Assembly: GCF_001908095.1 (NCBI RefSeq)
Contig: NZ_MKGR01000008.1
Coordinates: 62,001 to 126,000 of the forward strand
Length of the DNA stretch: 64,000 nucleotides
From: Xenorhabdus thuongxuanensis
Lineage (GTDB): Bacteria > Pseudomonadota > Gammaproteobacteria > Enterobacterales > Enterobacteriaceae
Direction: 5' to 3'
Shown: positions 47,101-54,549 of the stretch, one piece after another
How positions within the stretch are numbered: position 1 is the first letter of the stretch
How the letters are laid out: each line of letters begins with the position of its first letter
Notes under the pieces: model-generated
Seen by the model: the letters and a program-made list of their open reading frames with translations, nothing else
Databases searched by the model: none
Told to the model about the DNA's origin: nothing
Made by a program: the position numbers and the translations under genes

Positions 47101-49838
47101 TGACATTGCCGCAGCCTTGCTTCGATCTCTCCCGGCTCAATGCGGAAACCACGCAGTTTGATCTGGAAATCATTACGGCCGAGATATTCAATTTTGCCAT
47201 CGAACAGCCAACGGCCCAGATCGCCGGTTTTGTACATACGAGCATTTGGTTTCTGGGAAAACGGATCGGCAAGGAAGCGTTCGGCAGTGAGTTCGGGACG
47301 GTTCAGATAACCGCGGGCAACGCCGACGCCAGCGATATGAATTTCTCCCACGACTCCTCGCGGAACGGGTTGACCGTGCATGTCAAGGATATAGATCTGG
47401 GTATTGGCGATAGGACGACCAATCGGCGGGGCATGGTCTCCCTGGCTTTCACATCGGCAAAGAGTCGCACAAACTGTGGCTTCCGTCGGGCCATATGCAT
47501 TGATCATCTGCCGCCCTTGTGCCCAGCGTTTGGTCAACGTAGGCGGGCACACTTCCCCTCCCACCAGTAGGGTTTGCAGAGTTGCCGGAAGCGTGTCCAT
47601 AGTTGCCAGAGCCGTGGGGGACAAGAGGGCATGAGTAATGGCGTGAGTTTCTAAATAGTGAAACAGGGTTGTTCCCGGCAGCAGGTTCTCTCGTCTGGCA
47701 AGATGAAGACGAGCGCCCGCCAATAGCGCCATGCACCATTCCCAAATACAGGCATCGAAACTGTTTGAGGCAAATTGTAAGATCTGACTGTCTGGAGTGA
47801 TGGCTAGCATGTCTTGCTGGGGGGTAATCAAGTTACACAAACTGCGATGTTCTATCATGACCCCTTTGGGCTGTCCTGTAGAGCCGGAAGTATAGATAAC
47901 ATAAGCCAGATGACGGGAGGTCAGCCCCAATGTTTGGATCTCTGGGTTTTCATCCGATCTTTCATCCCAAACAGAATCATCTGGAATATCAAGCAGAATG
48001 GTTGGCAGGTGACTGTTCCCTATTTTTGTCATCGTTGTTTGAGTAATCAGCGCCACGGGGGCTGAGTCATTGAGCATATATGTCAGCCGCGTGGTTGGAT
48101 AAGTCGGATCGAGAGGAACAAAAGCACCACCGGCCTTGAGGATAGCTAATAAACCGACCACCATTTCCAGACTGCGCTCAATACAAATCGCCACCCGATC
48201 ATCAGGGCGCACGCCGAGAGTAATCAGATGGTGCGCCAGACGGTTGGCACGTTTATTCAGTTCATCGTAGCTCAACGATTGCTCTTCAAAGAGTACGGCA
48301 GTGGCATCTGGCGTGTGCCGCACTTGTGCTTCGAACAGTTGATGGATCAGAGTATCTTGCGGGAATTCGGCTTGGGTGGCGTTGAAATCCATCAATACCT
48401 GTTGGCGCTCAATGTCGGGCAGGATTGACAGATTGACTATTTTTGTCTGCGTAAGAGAGGGCATCTCCAGAGAATTGAGAGTGGCGTCAAGCAGGACAGC
48501 AAGACGGGAGCGAAGCGCCATAACCTCCGTGTTACTCAGATAATCAGGAGAAAAATAGAACTCAATGGAAATCGGGGAATGGGTATCTTCAGGACAAGCG
48601 GTATTTGTGTACTGCTTCATTCTGATACAGAGAGGATAGGGAATGCCAGAATGTAGCTCTAACTGTTTGACGTTGACGTTTTCACCTTCCATATGCAAAT
48701 TGGCTTTAAATGGTTCGAGAGATAAAGTCACGTCAAATAATCGTGCATTTCCGCCTTGTCGTTGCGAGTGTATTTGTCGGTTGAGTTCTGCAATGGGGAA
48801 ACGTTGATGCTCATGGCAAAGACTCATTTCGGTTGCGGCTTTGCGCATGACATCACGAAACGTATCTTCCGGTGAAATAGTTATACCAATGGGGATCACG
48901 GATGCGAACATGCCCATCGTGGATTTTTGTCGCGTATTTTTGCGGTTGTGCACGGGAACACCAATGACAATTTCATTGACATCTGCTGTTCGTGCGAAAT
49001 AGCAGGCCAGGATGGCATACATGAAATGCAGGAAGGGCAATCCCTGTCCGCCAGCCACTTTTTCGATACGTTTAAAAAGAGTCTGGTCGATTGACCAAGT
49101 GACAGATTGAGGAGCCGCAGGTTTGGTTTGTTTATGGTTCGTCGTGTTATTGCAATGGACAGGCTGGAGCAAAGGCGGTGGCAGGTTTTCATAGCGTTTT
49201 AACCAAAATTGCCTGTCGTCTGAGTAGCGTTCAGAAGCAAGATAATTGAGGTTATCCGTAATAAAATCCAGATAAGAATAAGCGGAGTTGTTTAGTTTTT
49301 CTCTTTTTATCAGTTGGTTATAGTTACCGATAACCTCGTTGATAAGTATAAATATACCTGTGCCATCCATGATCAAATGATGACAGCAAAATTGCCAGTA
49401 CCGACAGGTATTACTTACTCGCAATAATTTGGTGCGCCACAGTGCCTCATTCAGGTGAAATGAGCGTGTGAATTCGGTATCCATGTACTGTTTTACTTTG
49501 GTTTCAGCATCTGGATGGGATGAAAAATCCTGTATATCTACGATGACAGGAAGAGAATGAACAACCTTTTGGCTGGGTAAAGCGTGAATGTTGAGAAATT
49601 GCAAACGCAGAGTGTCATGACAATCAACAACAGATTCAAAGGCGCGGACAAATAATGCTTCATTCAACTCTCCTTCAATGCGAATAAAAGTGCTGAGGTT
49701 GTAGTTAGAAGAATGGGGATGAATAGCCTGATCAAACCAGATAGCTTGCTGGGGAGAACTAAGCGGATAGGTTGGTGAAGAGAGAGAATTGTTATTACAA
49801 ATTACTGAGGAAGTATATGAAGAGTCGCTATGTGACAT
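38184..49838 (-). CDS. Multi-module non-ribosomal peptide synthetase with an adenylation-less last module
   Basis: This 3884-residue NRPS reads, by residue: C (20-460, HHLIMDG), A1 (485-1000), T1 (Ser of GGHSL near 1036); dual C/E (1097-1560, HHLLQKQGD and HHLVCDH), A2 (1585-2110), T2 (near 2160); C (2216-2640, HHIITDGWS, LCL type), A3 (2665-3195), T3 (near 3247); dual C/E (3298-3770, HHLLQTQGD and HHILNDH), T4 (near 3834). The fourth module has no adenylation domain: QDTLI runs straight into SGQSTVG, which aligns with the region after an A domain. No thioesterase follows. The three A domains have the nucleotide motif YTSGSTG and the final lysine (NGKLDR, NGKLNR, NGKINR). AAAGGAG lies nine bases before the ATG. 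Prediction: an acylated or externally primed peptide with D, L, D residues. The product is unknown. Confidence 0.95.
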   Translation of the reverse strand: MSHSDSSYTSSVICNNNSLSSPTYPLSSPQQAIWFDQAIHPHSSNYNLSTFIRIEGELNEALFVRAFESVVDCHDTLRLQFLNIHALPSQKVVHSLPVIVDIQDFSSHPDAETKVKQYMDTEFTRSFHLNEALWRTKLLRVSNTCRYWQFCCHHLIMDGTGIFILINEVIGNYNQLIKREKLNNSAYSYLDFITDNLNYLASERYSDDRQFWLKRYENLPPPLLQPVHCNNTTNHKQTKPAAPQSVTWSIDQTLFKRIEKVAGGQGLPFLHFMYAILACYFARTADVNEIVIGVPVHNRKNTRQKSTMGMFASVIPIGITISPEDTFRDVMRKAATEMSLCHEHQRFPIAELNRQIHSQRQGGNARLFDVTLSLEPFKANLHMEGENVNVKQLELHSGIPYPLCIRMKQYTNTACPEDTHSPISIEFYFSPDYLSNTEVMALRSRLAVLLDATLNSLEMPSLTQTKIVNLSILPDIERQQVLMDFNATQAEFPQDTLIHQLFEAQVRHTPDATAVLFEEQSLSYDELNKRANRLAHHLITLGVRPDDRVAICIERSLEMVVGLLAILKAGGAFVPLDPTYPTTRLTYMLNDSAPVALITQTTMTKIGNSHLPTILLDIPDDSVWDERSDENPEIQTLGLTSRHLAYVIYTSGSTGQPKGVMIEHRSLCNLITPQQDMLAITPDSQILQFASNSFDACIWEWCMALLAGARLHLARRENLLPGTTLFHYLETHAITHALLSPTALATMDTLPATLQTLLVGGEVCPPTLTKRWAQGRQMINAYGPTEATVCATLCRCESQGDHAPPIGRPIANTQIYILDMHGQPVPRGVVGEIHIAGVGVARGYLNRPELTAERFLADPFSQKPNARMYKTGDLGRWLFDGKIEYLGRNDFQIKLRGFRIEPGEIEARLRQCHGVREAVVLPCEKLPCENSPVSKQLVAYLLPKTDAELEPMALRQQLAQYLAEYMIPGAFVTLDAFPLTPNGKLDRHAFPKPDHTAIVTRSYQTPTGEAETILSQIWQMLLGVKYVSRCDHFFELGGHSLIAVNLIEQLRELGWSLDIQVIFTKPVLKEMAKALLSVQKDTVQGNTEPEKTTLLTVPPNLIPDGCTAITPDMLTLVSLSQHEINAIAATIPDGAANIQDIYPLSPLQEGIFFHHLLQKQGDTYLLRNLLAFDTRKRLDTFLETLQQVINRHDILHTSIYWQGLAQPVQIVWRQASLNINTFLPNGEQNISSQLLAHTNPQQYRLDVSQAPLFFADIAYDPHQDEWLLVLCIHHLVCDHVTLERIIDEIDALSPDHNENGYPDTRYVEKLPPILPYRNFVAQCLHLPASDHEAYFRQVFSDIDAPTAPFGILDIHSEAKQITEAKQPLDMALSRAIRTQARRQGVSPSILFHVALALVLAKTSGRDDIVFGTVLLGRMQGSTGIDQIMGLLINTLPIRIRLTDNSVQATVQETYLNLMKLLKHEQATLTLAQHCSGVSPPLPLFNTLLNYRHSQADTTFAKWEGVRLLMQEERVNYPIGLFVDDWGDGFSLVAQTVSDVDPIRLIGYMTTALTGLVEALETSPHQPILAISILPIVERQQVLVDFNALQSSQDAIFSQNTATDLPQNTFIHQLFEKQVQQNPDAIAVIFEEQSLSYVELNRQANCLAHYLITLGIRPDDRVAICAERSPAMMVGLLAILKAGGAYVPLDPGYPAERLAYILEDAAPVALLTQTVFTQTVFTHTMLINWLTRVPIVDLNNLAYLTADMPISNPDPKVLGLTSCHLVYVIYTSGSTGLPKGVMNEHRGVVNILIWSQKAYQLTSQDRVLQKTPFSFDVSVWELFPPLMFGAQLILARPDGHKDPHYLLSEIEKRQITIIYFVPAMLQQFVHAIPAGCCPSVRHILCSGEEFPYVLQQKCLSHFAHCQLHNLYGPTEAAIHVTAWQCVPDRYIGRVPIGKPIDNIRIYLLDSHKKPVPIGVTGELYIGGIGVARGYLNLPELTAECFLADPFSSDPDARLYKSGDLARWLPDGNIEYLGRNDFQVKIRGFRIELGEIETTLAQCHGVREAVVIVREDTPNEKRLVAYLLAEPNATLIPAELRQQLAQHLAEYMLPSAFVTLETLPLTPNGKLNRQALPMPDQTALATRNYAAPIGDIEITLAEIWQELLKLEQVGRHDHFFELGGHSLLAIQLAARIRQKLARELHLQQLFSHPVLADLATLLIDTPVTTQIVIPATNHNQPLPLSFSQQRLWFLAQLNTKANLAYNIPIILHINGYLDHAALTAALDHLVSRHESLRTRFVLIDEQPYQRIDSADTGFSLTHRDLRKLDETSRMTRINELAELETQTPFDFANGPMIRGQLLQLSDEEHVLILTQHHIITDGWSAGILLRELSVLYRIAQGKCSNPLPHLPIQYADYAVWQQKWLQSEVLTAQRDFWQKQLQNAPTLLTLPIDHPRPPEQSYTGAHVPVHLNAELLSALKALGQRQDATLFMTLLTAWSIVLARLSGQDDIVIGTPVANRSLSDLEGLIGFFVNTLPLRIKLEQYNSVANLLTYVREQTLAAYAHQDLPFEQLVEALKPERSLGYNPIFQVMLALNNTPTQSLELPDLSVSLMAPPHHSAYFDLTLSLTENQNGLSGYLEYASSLFDLTTVERMVGYLTNVLTAMTTDEKQAIACLPMLTVAERQQLLVDFNAPQADFPNDTLIHQLFEAQVQRTPNATAVIFEEQSLSYDELNCRANQLAHSLIAFGVRPDDRVAIQVERGLDMIIGLFGILKAGAGYIPLDPAYPVERLIYQLSDCKPAILLTQKHLQRRLPIQDIPIWLLDDEIHQDNLQKQPKYNPDSKQTGVQPHHLAYIIYTSGSTGNPKGVMLEHRNVVSLIHAHCQISEPGLGDRILQFVTFAFDISVSDIFPTLASGATLVLRPPHIKIPNSAFVDFLREQKVTIINIPTAFWHHWAQEMKAGRVSFSPYIRTIIVGGDKVEYRYLMDWLSCPETQSCRWFNAYGPTEITITATAMLIDKAMLIDKAAVINNKHTPPITNNIPIGRPLSNTRIYILDALGQPVPVGVSGEIHIGGMGVARGYSNQPELTAEKFVIDPFSEHSNARMYKTGDLARWRSDGNIEYLGRNDFQVKLRGFRIELGEIETRLMQCSGMREAIVLAREDKLGDKRLIAYLIAEPNTKLTPTELRQQLAQHLADYMLPSAFVILDAFPLAPNGKINRQALPMPDQTSIATHTYEEPLGEMEIAMAEIWQALLGLERVGRYDHFFELGGHSLMVVNLIERLRNRGWHLDIRTVFSTPTLAEMAKIMQAIQDDEISFTAPPNLIPDGCSAITPDMLPLVSLTQHEIETIAATIPNGANNIQDIYPLAPLQEGMLFHHLLQTQGDVYLLHLLLAFNTRERLDAFLAALQQVIHRHDILRTAFCWQGLTQPVQVVWRQAPLCIKTFVPDNDKDVPSQLLALTDPYQHRLDISQAPLFSADITYDSSQGEWLLALCCHHILNDHISLNIIIAEINELLHHRIETLPPVLPYRHFIAQSLRVPMPDHKAYFRKILTDVDTPTTPFGILDVHSGDRPVTEVIKPLNAALTRAIRKQARRQGVSPGVLFHVALAQVLAKISGRNDVVFGTVLSGRMQGSANIERILGLFINTLPVRITLAGRSTQATVQAAYRSLTQLLEHEQAPLALAQRCSGVKHPLPLFNTLLNYRHSQPDVANTLWEGIRLVTGRERTNYPIYLAVDDLGKGFLLTVQAISGIDPARLITDMTTALEDLVKTLETDPQKPIMNIATLSATERQQLLTDFNAIQANLPQDTLISGQSTVGTTSGYEAPLGDVETALAEIWQKLLKRERVGRYDNFFTLGGHSLIAIQLLARMREQDMEIPLATLFTHPTLCELAKVINPNHSTVASRPN
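40829..40864 (-). repeat. In-frame 18-bp tandem duplication in A3
   Basis: Two perfect 18-bp copies (CCTTATCTATCAACATAG on +) encode AMLIDK twice in adenylation domain 3, shortly after the NAYGPTE motif. The insert lies in a loop and keeps the frame. Confidence 0.9.
44675..44704 (-). repeat. In-frame 15-bp tandem duplication in A2
   Basis: Two perfect 15-bp copies (GGGTAAATACAGTTT on +) encode repeated TQTVF in the N-terminal part of adenylation domain 2. The frame is kept. Confidence 0.9.
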
Positions 49839-50171
49839 TTTTGTTTCTCCTTTGTAATCATTGGCTTTAAATTTGTTGCATCCATCTGAAAATAAATTAA
49901 ATACCGCCTATAACTGTTTTTTCGTAAAAATGAATTGGATACAGGTTATTTGGCGGTTTTTTGCGTTAAATGCGCGTTTGATAGTAACATTATGAAATTA
50001 AGTTAACTGAAATAAATACCGTATGTCGATATTTTTTGTTGTAAAAATGTTAATTCTTGGTGCGGTTGCTATGGTGGATAGTTGAAAAGGAATATCAGGA
50101 CAAGGTGATTGTAGTACGGTTTATCAGGACGTTATCCCACCAGATTGGCGGGTTGATCAGAAAAATAACGG
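49839..50171. other. Intergenic region upstream of the NRPS gene
   Basis: This 333-base AT-rich stretch lies between the fliR stop and the NRPS start, both on the minus strand. ACCGCC (49903-49908) and GGCGGT (49952-49957), with some further pairing inside, form an inverted repeat followed on + by six Ts. CCCACC-AGATT-GGCGGG, 12-28 bases past the fliR stop, can fold with one G-U pair on the minus strand, without a T-run. No sigma-28 site or clear sigma-70 promoter is visible, so both readthrough from fliR and a private promoter remain possible. Confidence 0.5.
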
Positions 50172-50954
50172 TTACAGCACCAGTTCATGAATAATTATCG
50201 CCAAATGGTCAAACATTTCTCCAAATAACCGCTCAGTGAATGGCACCAATGTTGGAAATAACAGGGAAAGCGTGAAAATCCCTACAGTCAGAGTCAACGG
50301 AAAACCAACCACAAATACAGAGAGTTGTGGTGTCATCCGGTTTAACATTCCTAGGGAGAAGTTCAGAACCAAAAGTAGGGTAATCATTGGCATTGCCAGC
50401 ATCATGCCATTGATAAAAATTAGACTGGCACTTTGGGATAGCAACAGAAAACCTTTTGGATTCAATTGGGCTGATTGAATGGGAATGGAATAAAACGTAT
50501 CTGCCAGAATTGATAATAGCCATAAATGTCCATCAAGAGCCAGGAACAGCAACATCATCATCATATTTAAAATGCGGGCTAAGATAGGCATATTCGGGCC
50601 ACCAGTAGGATCAAAAAATGTGGCGAATGAAAGTCCCATTTGTAAGCCGAGCACTTCACCTGCGTGACGCACTACGGCAAAGGCGATCTGCATGGTCAGT
50701 CCCAAGGCCATACCAATCAATACTTGTTGTATCAAAACCCAAATTCCGGCAACAGAAAAAATCGGAATTTGTGGGGAGGGGAGGGTTGGAACGAGTACCG
50801 CTGTGATCGCTAACGCCAGGCCAATTTTAACTTTTATCGGTATCTGTTTTTCACTGAAAACGGGTGCTGTGCTGAACAATGCCAACAGACGCACCAATGG
50901 CCAGAAAAAATCGCTGACAAGGCGGGAAAGTGTTTCGCTATCAAACGGGATCAT
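50172..50954 (-). CDS. fliR: Flagellar export gate protein FliR
   Basis: FliR is an inner-membrane subunit of the export gate complex with FliP and FliQ. The 260-residue protein has about six hydrophobic segments and the conserved GEVLGLQMGLSFATFFDP stretch. Length equals E. coli FliR (261). It begins two bases after fliQ and ends the fliLMNOPQR operon. The next gene on the same strand is the NRPS. Confidence 0.96.
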   Translation of the reverse strand: MIPFDSETLSRLVSDFFWPLVRLLALFSTAPVFSEKQIPIKVKIGLALAITAVLVPTLPSPQIPIFSVAGIWVLIQQVLIGMALGLTMQIAFAVVRHAGEVLGLQMGLSFATFFDPTGGPNMPILARILNMMMMLLFLALDGHLWLLSILADTFYSIPIQSAQLNPKGFLLLSQSASLIFINGMMLAMPMITLLLVLNFSLGMLNRMTPQLSVFVVGFPLTLTVGIFTLSLLFPTLVPFTERLFGEMFDHLAIIIHELVL

Positions 50955-50956
50955 AA

Positions 50957-51226
50957 TTAACCGATTATAACCGGAATACTGCTAAACAGAGTACGCATGT
51001 AATCCAGCAGTAAATTTAACATCCATGGTCCGGCAGTGACGATAGTCACGAAGACGGCCAGGATTTTCGGAATAAACGATAAGGTCATCTCGTTTACCTG
51101 AGTTGCCGCCTGTAATAAGCTGATGATCAAGCCACTGATTAAGGCAGATAAAAGAGGAGGTGCAGCCAGTGCTAACGCCACTTTCATTGCCTCAACACCG
51201 AGGGCCATTACCGATTCTGGAGTCAT
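50957..51226 (-). CDS. fliQ: Flagellar export gate protein FliQ
   Basis: FliQ is the small two-helix export-gate subunit. The 89-residue product equals the E. coli length. It starts MTPESVMALGVEAMKV and contains SALISGLIISLLQAATQVNE, the family hallmark. It lies 53 bases after fliP and 2 before fliR. Confidence 0.96.
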   Translation of the reverse strand: MTPESVMALGVEAMKVALALAAPPLLSALISGLIISLLQAATQVNEMTLSFIPKILAVFVTIVTAGPWMLNLLLDYMRTLFSSIPVIIG

Positions 51227-51279
51227 AATTTTCTCAAACCGCTTTTTGATCTTTATTCCAATAAGATTTAGGTCTTACG

Positions 51280-52089
51280 CTAAACATAAAAACTCTGTGC
51301 CAGTGAACCAAGCAAGAGTTGCCAACCATCTACCAAAACAAACAGCATAAGTTTGAACGGCAGTGAGATAGTGGCTGGTGGAACCATCATCATCCCTAAC
51401 GCCATCAAGACACTGGCAACAACTAGATCGATGATCAGGAACGGAATGAAAAGAGTAAAGCCAATCTGGAACGCGGTTTTCAATTCACTGGTAATAAACG
51501 CAGGGACGAGCACGCGCATTGGAACAGCATCCGCCGTTTCAAATGCACCCTGATCGGCAAGACGGGCAAACAGTGCCAGATCATTTTCCCGTGTCTGACG
51601 TAACATGAATTGGCGTAAAGGCTTGGCTCCCTGATCTAGTGCGACTTCCAGTGTGATTTTATCCTCACTGTAGGGCAGGTAAGCGTTTTGATAAACTTTA
51701 TCGAATACCGGCGCCATGATGAAAAAAGTCATAAATAACGCCAAACCTAACATAACCTGATTAGGCGGAGCAGAAGGTGTTCCCAACGCATTGCGCAGCA
51801 AACCAAGTACAATAATGATACGGGTAAAACTGGTCATCATTAGCAGGGCTGCGGGAATGAACCCCAATGCTGTGATGAAAATCAGGGTTTGGACTGGCAA
51901 TGACCAACTTTGTCCGCCATTGGCTAAGGGTTGGCTGATGATTCCAGGAAACTCGGCTGCCGCGTTCATGGGGAACAGTGGTAGCAGGAGCGCCATAAAC
52001 AGAGTCGTCAAACGCATTAGAGAAAGCCGCGAGACAAATTCTTTGCCTGTCATAAAAAAAACGCTATTTTTCATCATCATCCTTGTCAT
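51280..52089 (-). CDS. fliP: Flagellar export gate protein FliP
   Basis: FliP is the core export-gate pore subunit and is made with a cleaved signal peptide. The family begins clearly at [19 protein letters not shown] and continues with [20 protein letters not shown] and [19 protein letters not shown]. The start is uncertain. The frame opens at 52089, inside fliO; ATGs at 52080-52074 have AAGG upstream. An ATG at 52017 would give a 245-residue protein and a 21-residue signal peptide, exactly as in E. coli, but without a ribosome site. Confidence 0.95.
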   Translation of the reverse strand: MTRMMMKNSVFFMTGKEFVSRLSLMRLTTLFMALLLPLFPMNAAAEFPGIISQPLANGGQSWSLPVQTLIFITALGFIPAALLMMTSFTRIIIVLGLLRNALGTPSAPPNQVMLGLALFMTFFIMAPVFDKVYQNAYLPYSEDKITLEVALDQGAKPLRQFMLRQTRENDLALFARLADQGAFETADAVPMRVLVPAFITSELKTAFQIGFTLFIPFLIIDLVVASVLMALGMMMVPPATISLPFKLMLFVLVDGWQLLLGSLAQSFYV

Positions 52090-52561
52090 TTTTGCTTTTT
52101 CGCTGGAGTGTATTTTTTAGCATCTGACCAAATGGCAGCGACTTTAGCGCGGTTTCCTTGTTTATGTTGTCAGGGGGAGCAGGCATTTGATGCAGCATAT
52201 TAATCTGTTGGGATGTGACTCCTAAAACCAGCCAGTTATCCTCGACTTCTACCACAACAACCCGTTCTTTTGGCCCAAGGGAGCAACTTGCCTTAACGTT
52301 TAGCAAACGATGATTTTTGCTTTTAGCAGGGGAAAAACCCAAACGGCGAACTAGCCATGTTATGAAGAAAATCAGCAATAAAACACCGCCCAGAGCACTG
52401 CTGACTTGCATCAGCGTTTGACTGGCTGGCAGGGGATCACTATTGCTTGTCTGTTTGATCGTATTCACATGGGCATGGCTAGCTGCCGTGTTAACAGGTG
52501 CAGCATCAAGTGCTGCATTCTGTTGAAATGATGTATGAACGAAAGGCTGGTTCGCCATCAT
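52064..52561 (-). CDS. fliO: Flagellar export assembly protein FliO
   Basis: FliO is a single-pass membrane protein that helps FliP assemble. The 165-residue product has one membrane helix (about 52-70, [21 protein letters not shown]) followed by a cytoplasmic FliO domain with [22 protein letters not shown]. It ends in an unusual charged tail, [11 protein letters not shown]. The start lies two bases after the fliN stop; two adjacent ATGs are possible (52561, 52558). Confidence 0.93.
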   Translation of the reverse strand: MMANQPFVHTSFQQNAALDAAPVNTAASHAHVNTIKQTSNSDPLPASQTLMQVSSALGGVLLLIFFITWLVRRLGFSPAKSKNHRLLNVKASCSLGPKERVVVVEVEDNWLVLGVTSQQINMLHQMPAPPDNINKETALKSLPFGQMLKNTLQRKSKNDKDDDEK

Positions 52562-52563
52562 AG

Positions 52564-52971
52564 TTAACGACTCAAGCGACGCATGCGCTCAGAAGGGGTG
52601 ATGATATCTGTGATACGGATACCGTATTTATCGGATACGACAACCACTTCTCCTTGCGCTATCAAATAACCATTAATCAGAATATCCAAGGGTTCTCCCG
52701 CCAGACCATCAAGCGGAACAACTGATCCTTGTGACAGTCTCAAAAGTTGTTTGATGGTCATTTTAGTACGACCCAGCTCGACAGAAAGCTTGACAGGAAT
52801 ATCCATGATCAAATCAATATCGGAAAGTTGGGCTAACGCATCCTGCGCTTCCAGATTTTCGAATATTGACGCGCCGCTGTCAGAGGTTTGCTGTGCGGCC
52901 TGTTGTTCCAGCGCTTCTGCCCACATATCTTCAGTCGAGCTGGTATCTGTGGGTTGTTTAGCATCACTCAT
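52564..52971 (-). CDS. fliN: Flagellar motor switch protein FliN
   Basis: FliN forms the lower C-ring and docks the export ATPase complex through FliH. The 135-residue protein has the SpoA/surface-presentation domain with DIDLIMDIPVKLSVELGRT and ILINGYLIAQGEVVVV. The ATG at 52971 gives MSDAKQPTD and overlaps the fliM stop by eight bases (ATGAGTGA); the frame is open to 52986 but that start is less likely. E. coli FliN is 137 residues. Confidence 0.96.
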   Translation of the reverse strand: MSDAKQPTDTSSTEDMWAEALEQQAAQQTSDSGASIFENLEAQDALAQLSDIDLIMDIPVKLSVELGRTKMTIKQLLRLSQGSVVPLDGLAGEPLDILINGYLIAQGEVVVVSDKYGIRITDIITPSERMRRLSR

Positions 52972-53971
52972 TGGGCTTTTCCTCATCCAGAGCAGTTAAA
53001 ACAGGGTTAATAAGGTGTTCAACACGCAGGGCATATTGCCCGTTTAGTGTTCCATATTGACTGGTGAGCACAGGCACACCATCAACGTGAACGATTAGAC
53101 GTTCAGGTCTTTCAATCGGCAAAACATCGCCTTTTTTCAATTCAAGTATCTTTGACAGCCGCAGAGGGATATCAACAAAGTTAGCCACCAGTTCTAATTC
53201 TGAATGTTGAACTTGCTTCACTAAACTTTCACGCCACTGGCTCTCTTCCTGACGTATATTTTCCACGGGGGGATTGGTCAGGCGCTCGCGTAGAGGCTCG
53301 ATCATGGCGAATGGAATACAAATATTGAATTCCCCGGTCAATGCACCGATTTCTACCTGGAACGGTGTAGTCACCACGATGTCATTCGGTGAAGTTGTGA
53401 TATTGGTGAATTTCACCTGCGTTTCGGAACGCACGTATTCCACTTCAAGTTTAAAGATGGAATCCCATGCGTCACGATAGGCATCCAGTGCCAATTTCAG
53501 CATCCGATTGATAATCCGTTGTTCGGTATAGGTAAATTCACGGCCTTCCACTTTGGTTGGAAAACGGCCATCCCCCCCAAACAAGTTATCAACGGCGATA
53601 TAAACTAAGCTAGGTTCGAAAGCGAATAGTGCAGTTCCCCTCAATGGTTTCAAGTGAACCAGATTGAGGTTGGTTGGTACGGCCAGATTGCGGGCAAATT
53701 CGTGGTAAGGCTGAACCTTGATAGCGCCGACCGTAATATCCGGGCTACGGCGTAGCATGTTAAATAGCCCCATCCTGAATTGGCGGGCAAAACGTTCGTT
53801 GATGATTTCCAGTGACTGCAAACGTTCGCGTACAACACGGCGTTGAGTGTTGGGATCGTAAGGACGAACCTCATTTTCTCGGGACGCAGTTTGTTCTACG
53901 TCATCAACAGAGGCACTGTCACCATTGAGCAGAGCGTCGATCTCTGCTTGTGAAAGAATATTGTCACTCAT
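52964..53971 (-). CDS. fliM: Flagellar motor switch protein FliM
   Basis: FliM is the C-ring subunit that binds CheY-P. It starts MSDNILSQAEIDALLNGD, the CheY-P-binding peptide, followed by a CheC-like middle domain (from about residue 45) and a C-terminal SpoA domain. The 335 residues agree with E. coli (334). It begins five bases after fliL and overlaps fliN. Confidence 0.97.
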   Translation of the reverse strand: MSDNILSQAEIDALLNGDSASVDDVEQTASRENEVRPYDPNTQRRVVRERLQSLEIINERFARQFRMGLFNMLRRSPDITVGAIKVQPYHEFARNLAVPTNLNLVHLKPLRGTALFAFEPSLVYIAVDNLFGGDGRFPTKVEGREFTYTEQRIINRMLKLALDAYRDAWDSIFKLEVEYVRSETQVKFTNITTSPNDIVVTTPFQVEIGALTGEFNICIPFAMIEPLRERLTNPPVENIRQEESQWRESLVKQVQHSELELVANFVDIPLRLSKILELKKGDVLPIERPERLIVHVDGVPVLTSQYGTLNGQYALRVEHLINPVLTALDEEKPNE

Positions 53972-53976
53972 TGTGA

Positions 53977-54453
53977 TTATCGCAGAATAAACGTGGTGAA
54001 TAATACATCGGTGACTTCTTGATCGGGTTCACCGGGTATTAGTGTCGGGTGTAGTATCTGTTTGATATCTGTCACCAAATGCTTCTTGCCATCATCTTTT
54101 GCCAGATCGGTAGCTTCCTGACGAGATAATAACAATAACATGCGGCTACGAACTTCTGGCAGATATTCATGGAAGCGCTGACGGATTTTCTCGTCAGCCA
54201 GACGCAATGTGATGCCAACGTGCAAGACACGATCGAAATGATCTTCGTTGTCGATCAAATTGACAGTAAAAGGCTCCAGAGTCATAAATACGGGGGCATC
54301 AATAACTTTGGTTTTTTTGCTACTGTTATTAGCTGGCTGGCTCATTACCCACCAGCTATACCCACCGAAGGCAACACCAAGGACAGCAATCAGTACTAAC
54401 AGTATCATCCAAATTGGATTTGTGCGTTTATTCTCGTGGCTATAATCAGACAT
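53977..54453 (-). CDS. fliL: Flagellar stator-associated protein FliL
   Basis: FliL is an inner-membrane protein that supports the stators around the MS ring. The 158-residue protein has a short cytoplasmic N-terminus, one membrane helix (about 14-34), a linker rich in Asn/Ser/Lys, and a periplasmic domain with FMTLEPFTVNL and VLHVGITLRL. It is first in fliLMNOPQR; its promoter should lie in the 214-base gap before fliK's end, but I could not place it. Confidence 0.95.
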   Translation of the reverse strand: MSDYSHENKRTNPIWMILLVLIAVLGVAFGGYSWWVMSQPANNSSKKTKVIDAPVFMTLEPFTVNLIDNEDHFDRVLHVGITLRLADEKIRQRFHEYLPEVRSRMLLLLSRQEATDLAKDDGKKHLVTDIKQILHPTLIPGEPDQEVTDVLFTTFILR

Positions 54454-54549
54454 GGACAGACAAATTCCTGTTTTCTATTGCGAATAATCTCCGCGCATTC
54501 CGTGGCGAAGCCCTTATCCATCAAAATCGAAATCAATTATCCCGCGTCT

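Noticed and set aside
38184..49838. CRISPR-like regularity from repeated motifs along the NRPS
   Set aside because: The repeats are homologous domains about 3 kb apart, not short spaced repeats. No CRISPR array was seen in the window.
49903..49962. ACCGCC/GGCGGT plus T-run as an NRPS or fliR terminator
   Set aside because: The T-run is on the plus strand, where no upstream plus-strand gene needs a terminator; on the coding strand the T-run is missing.
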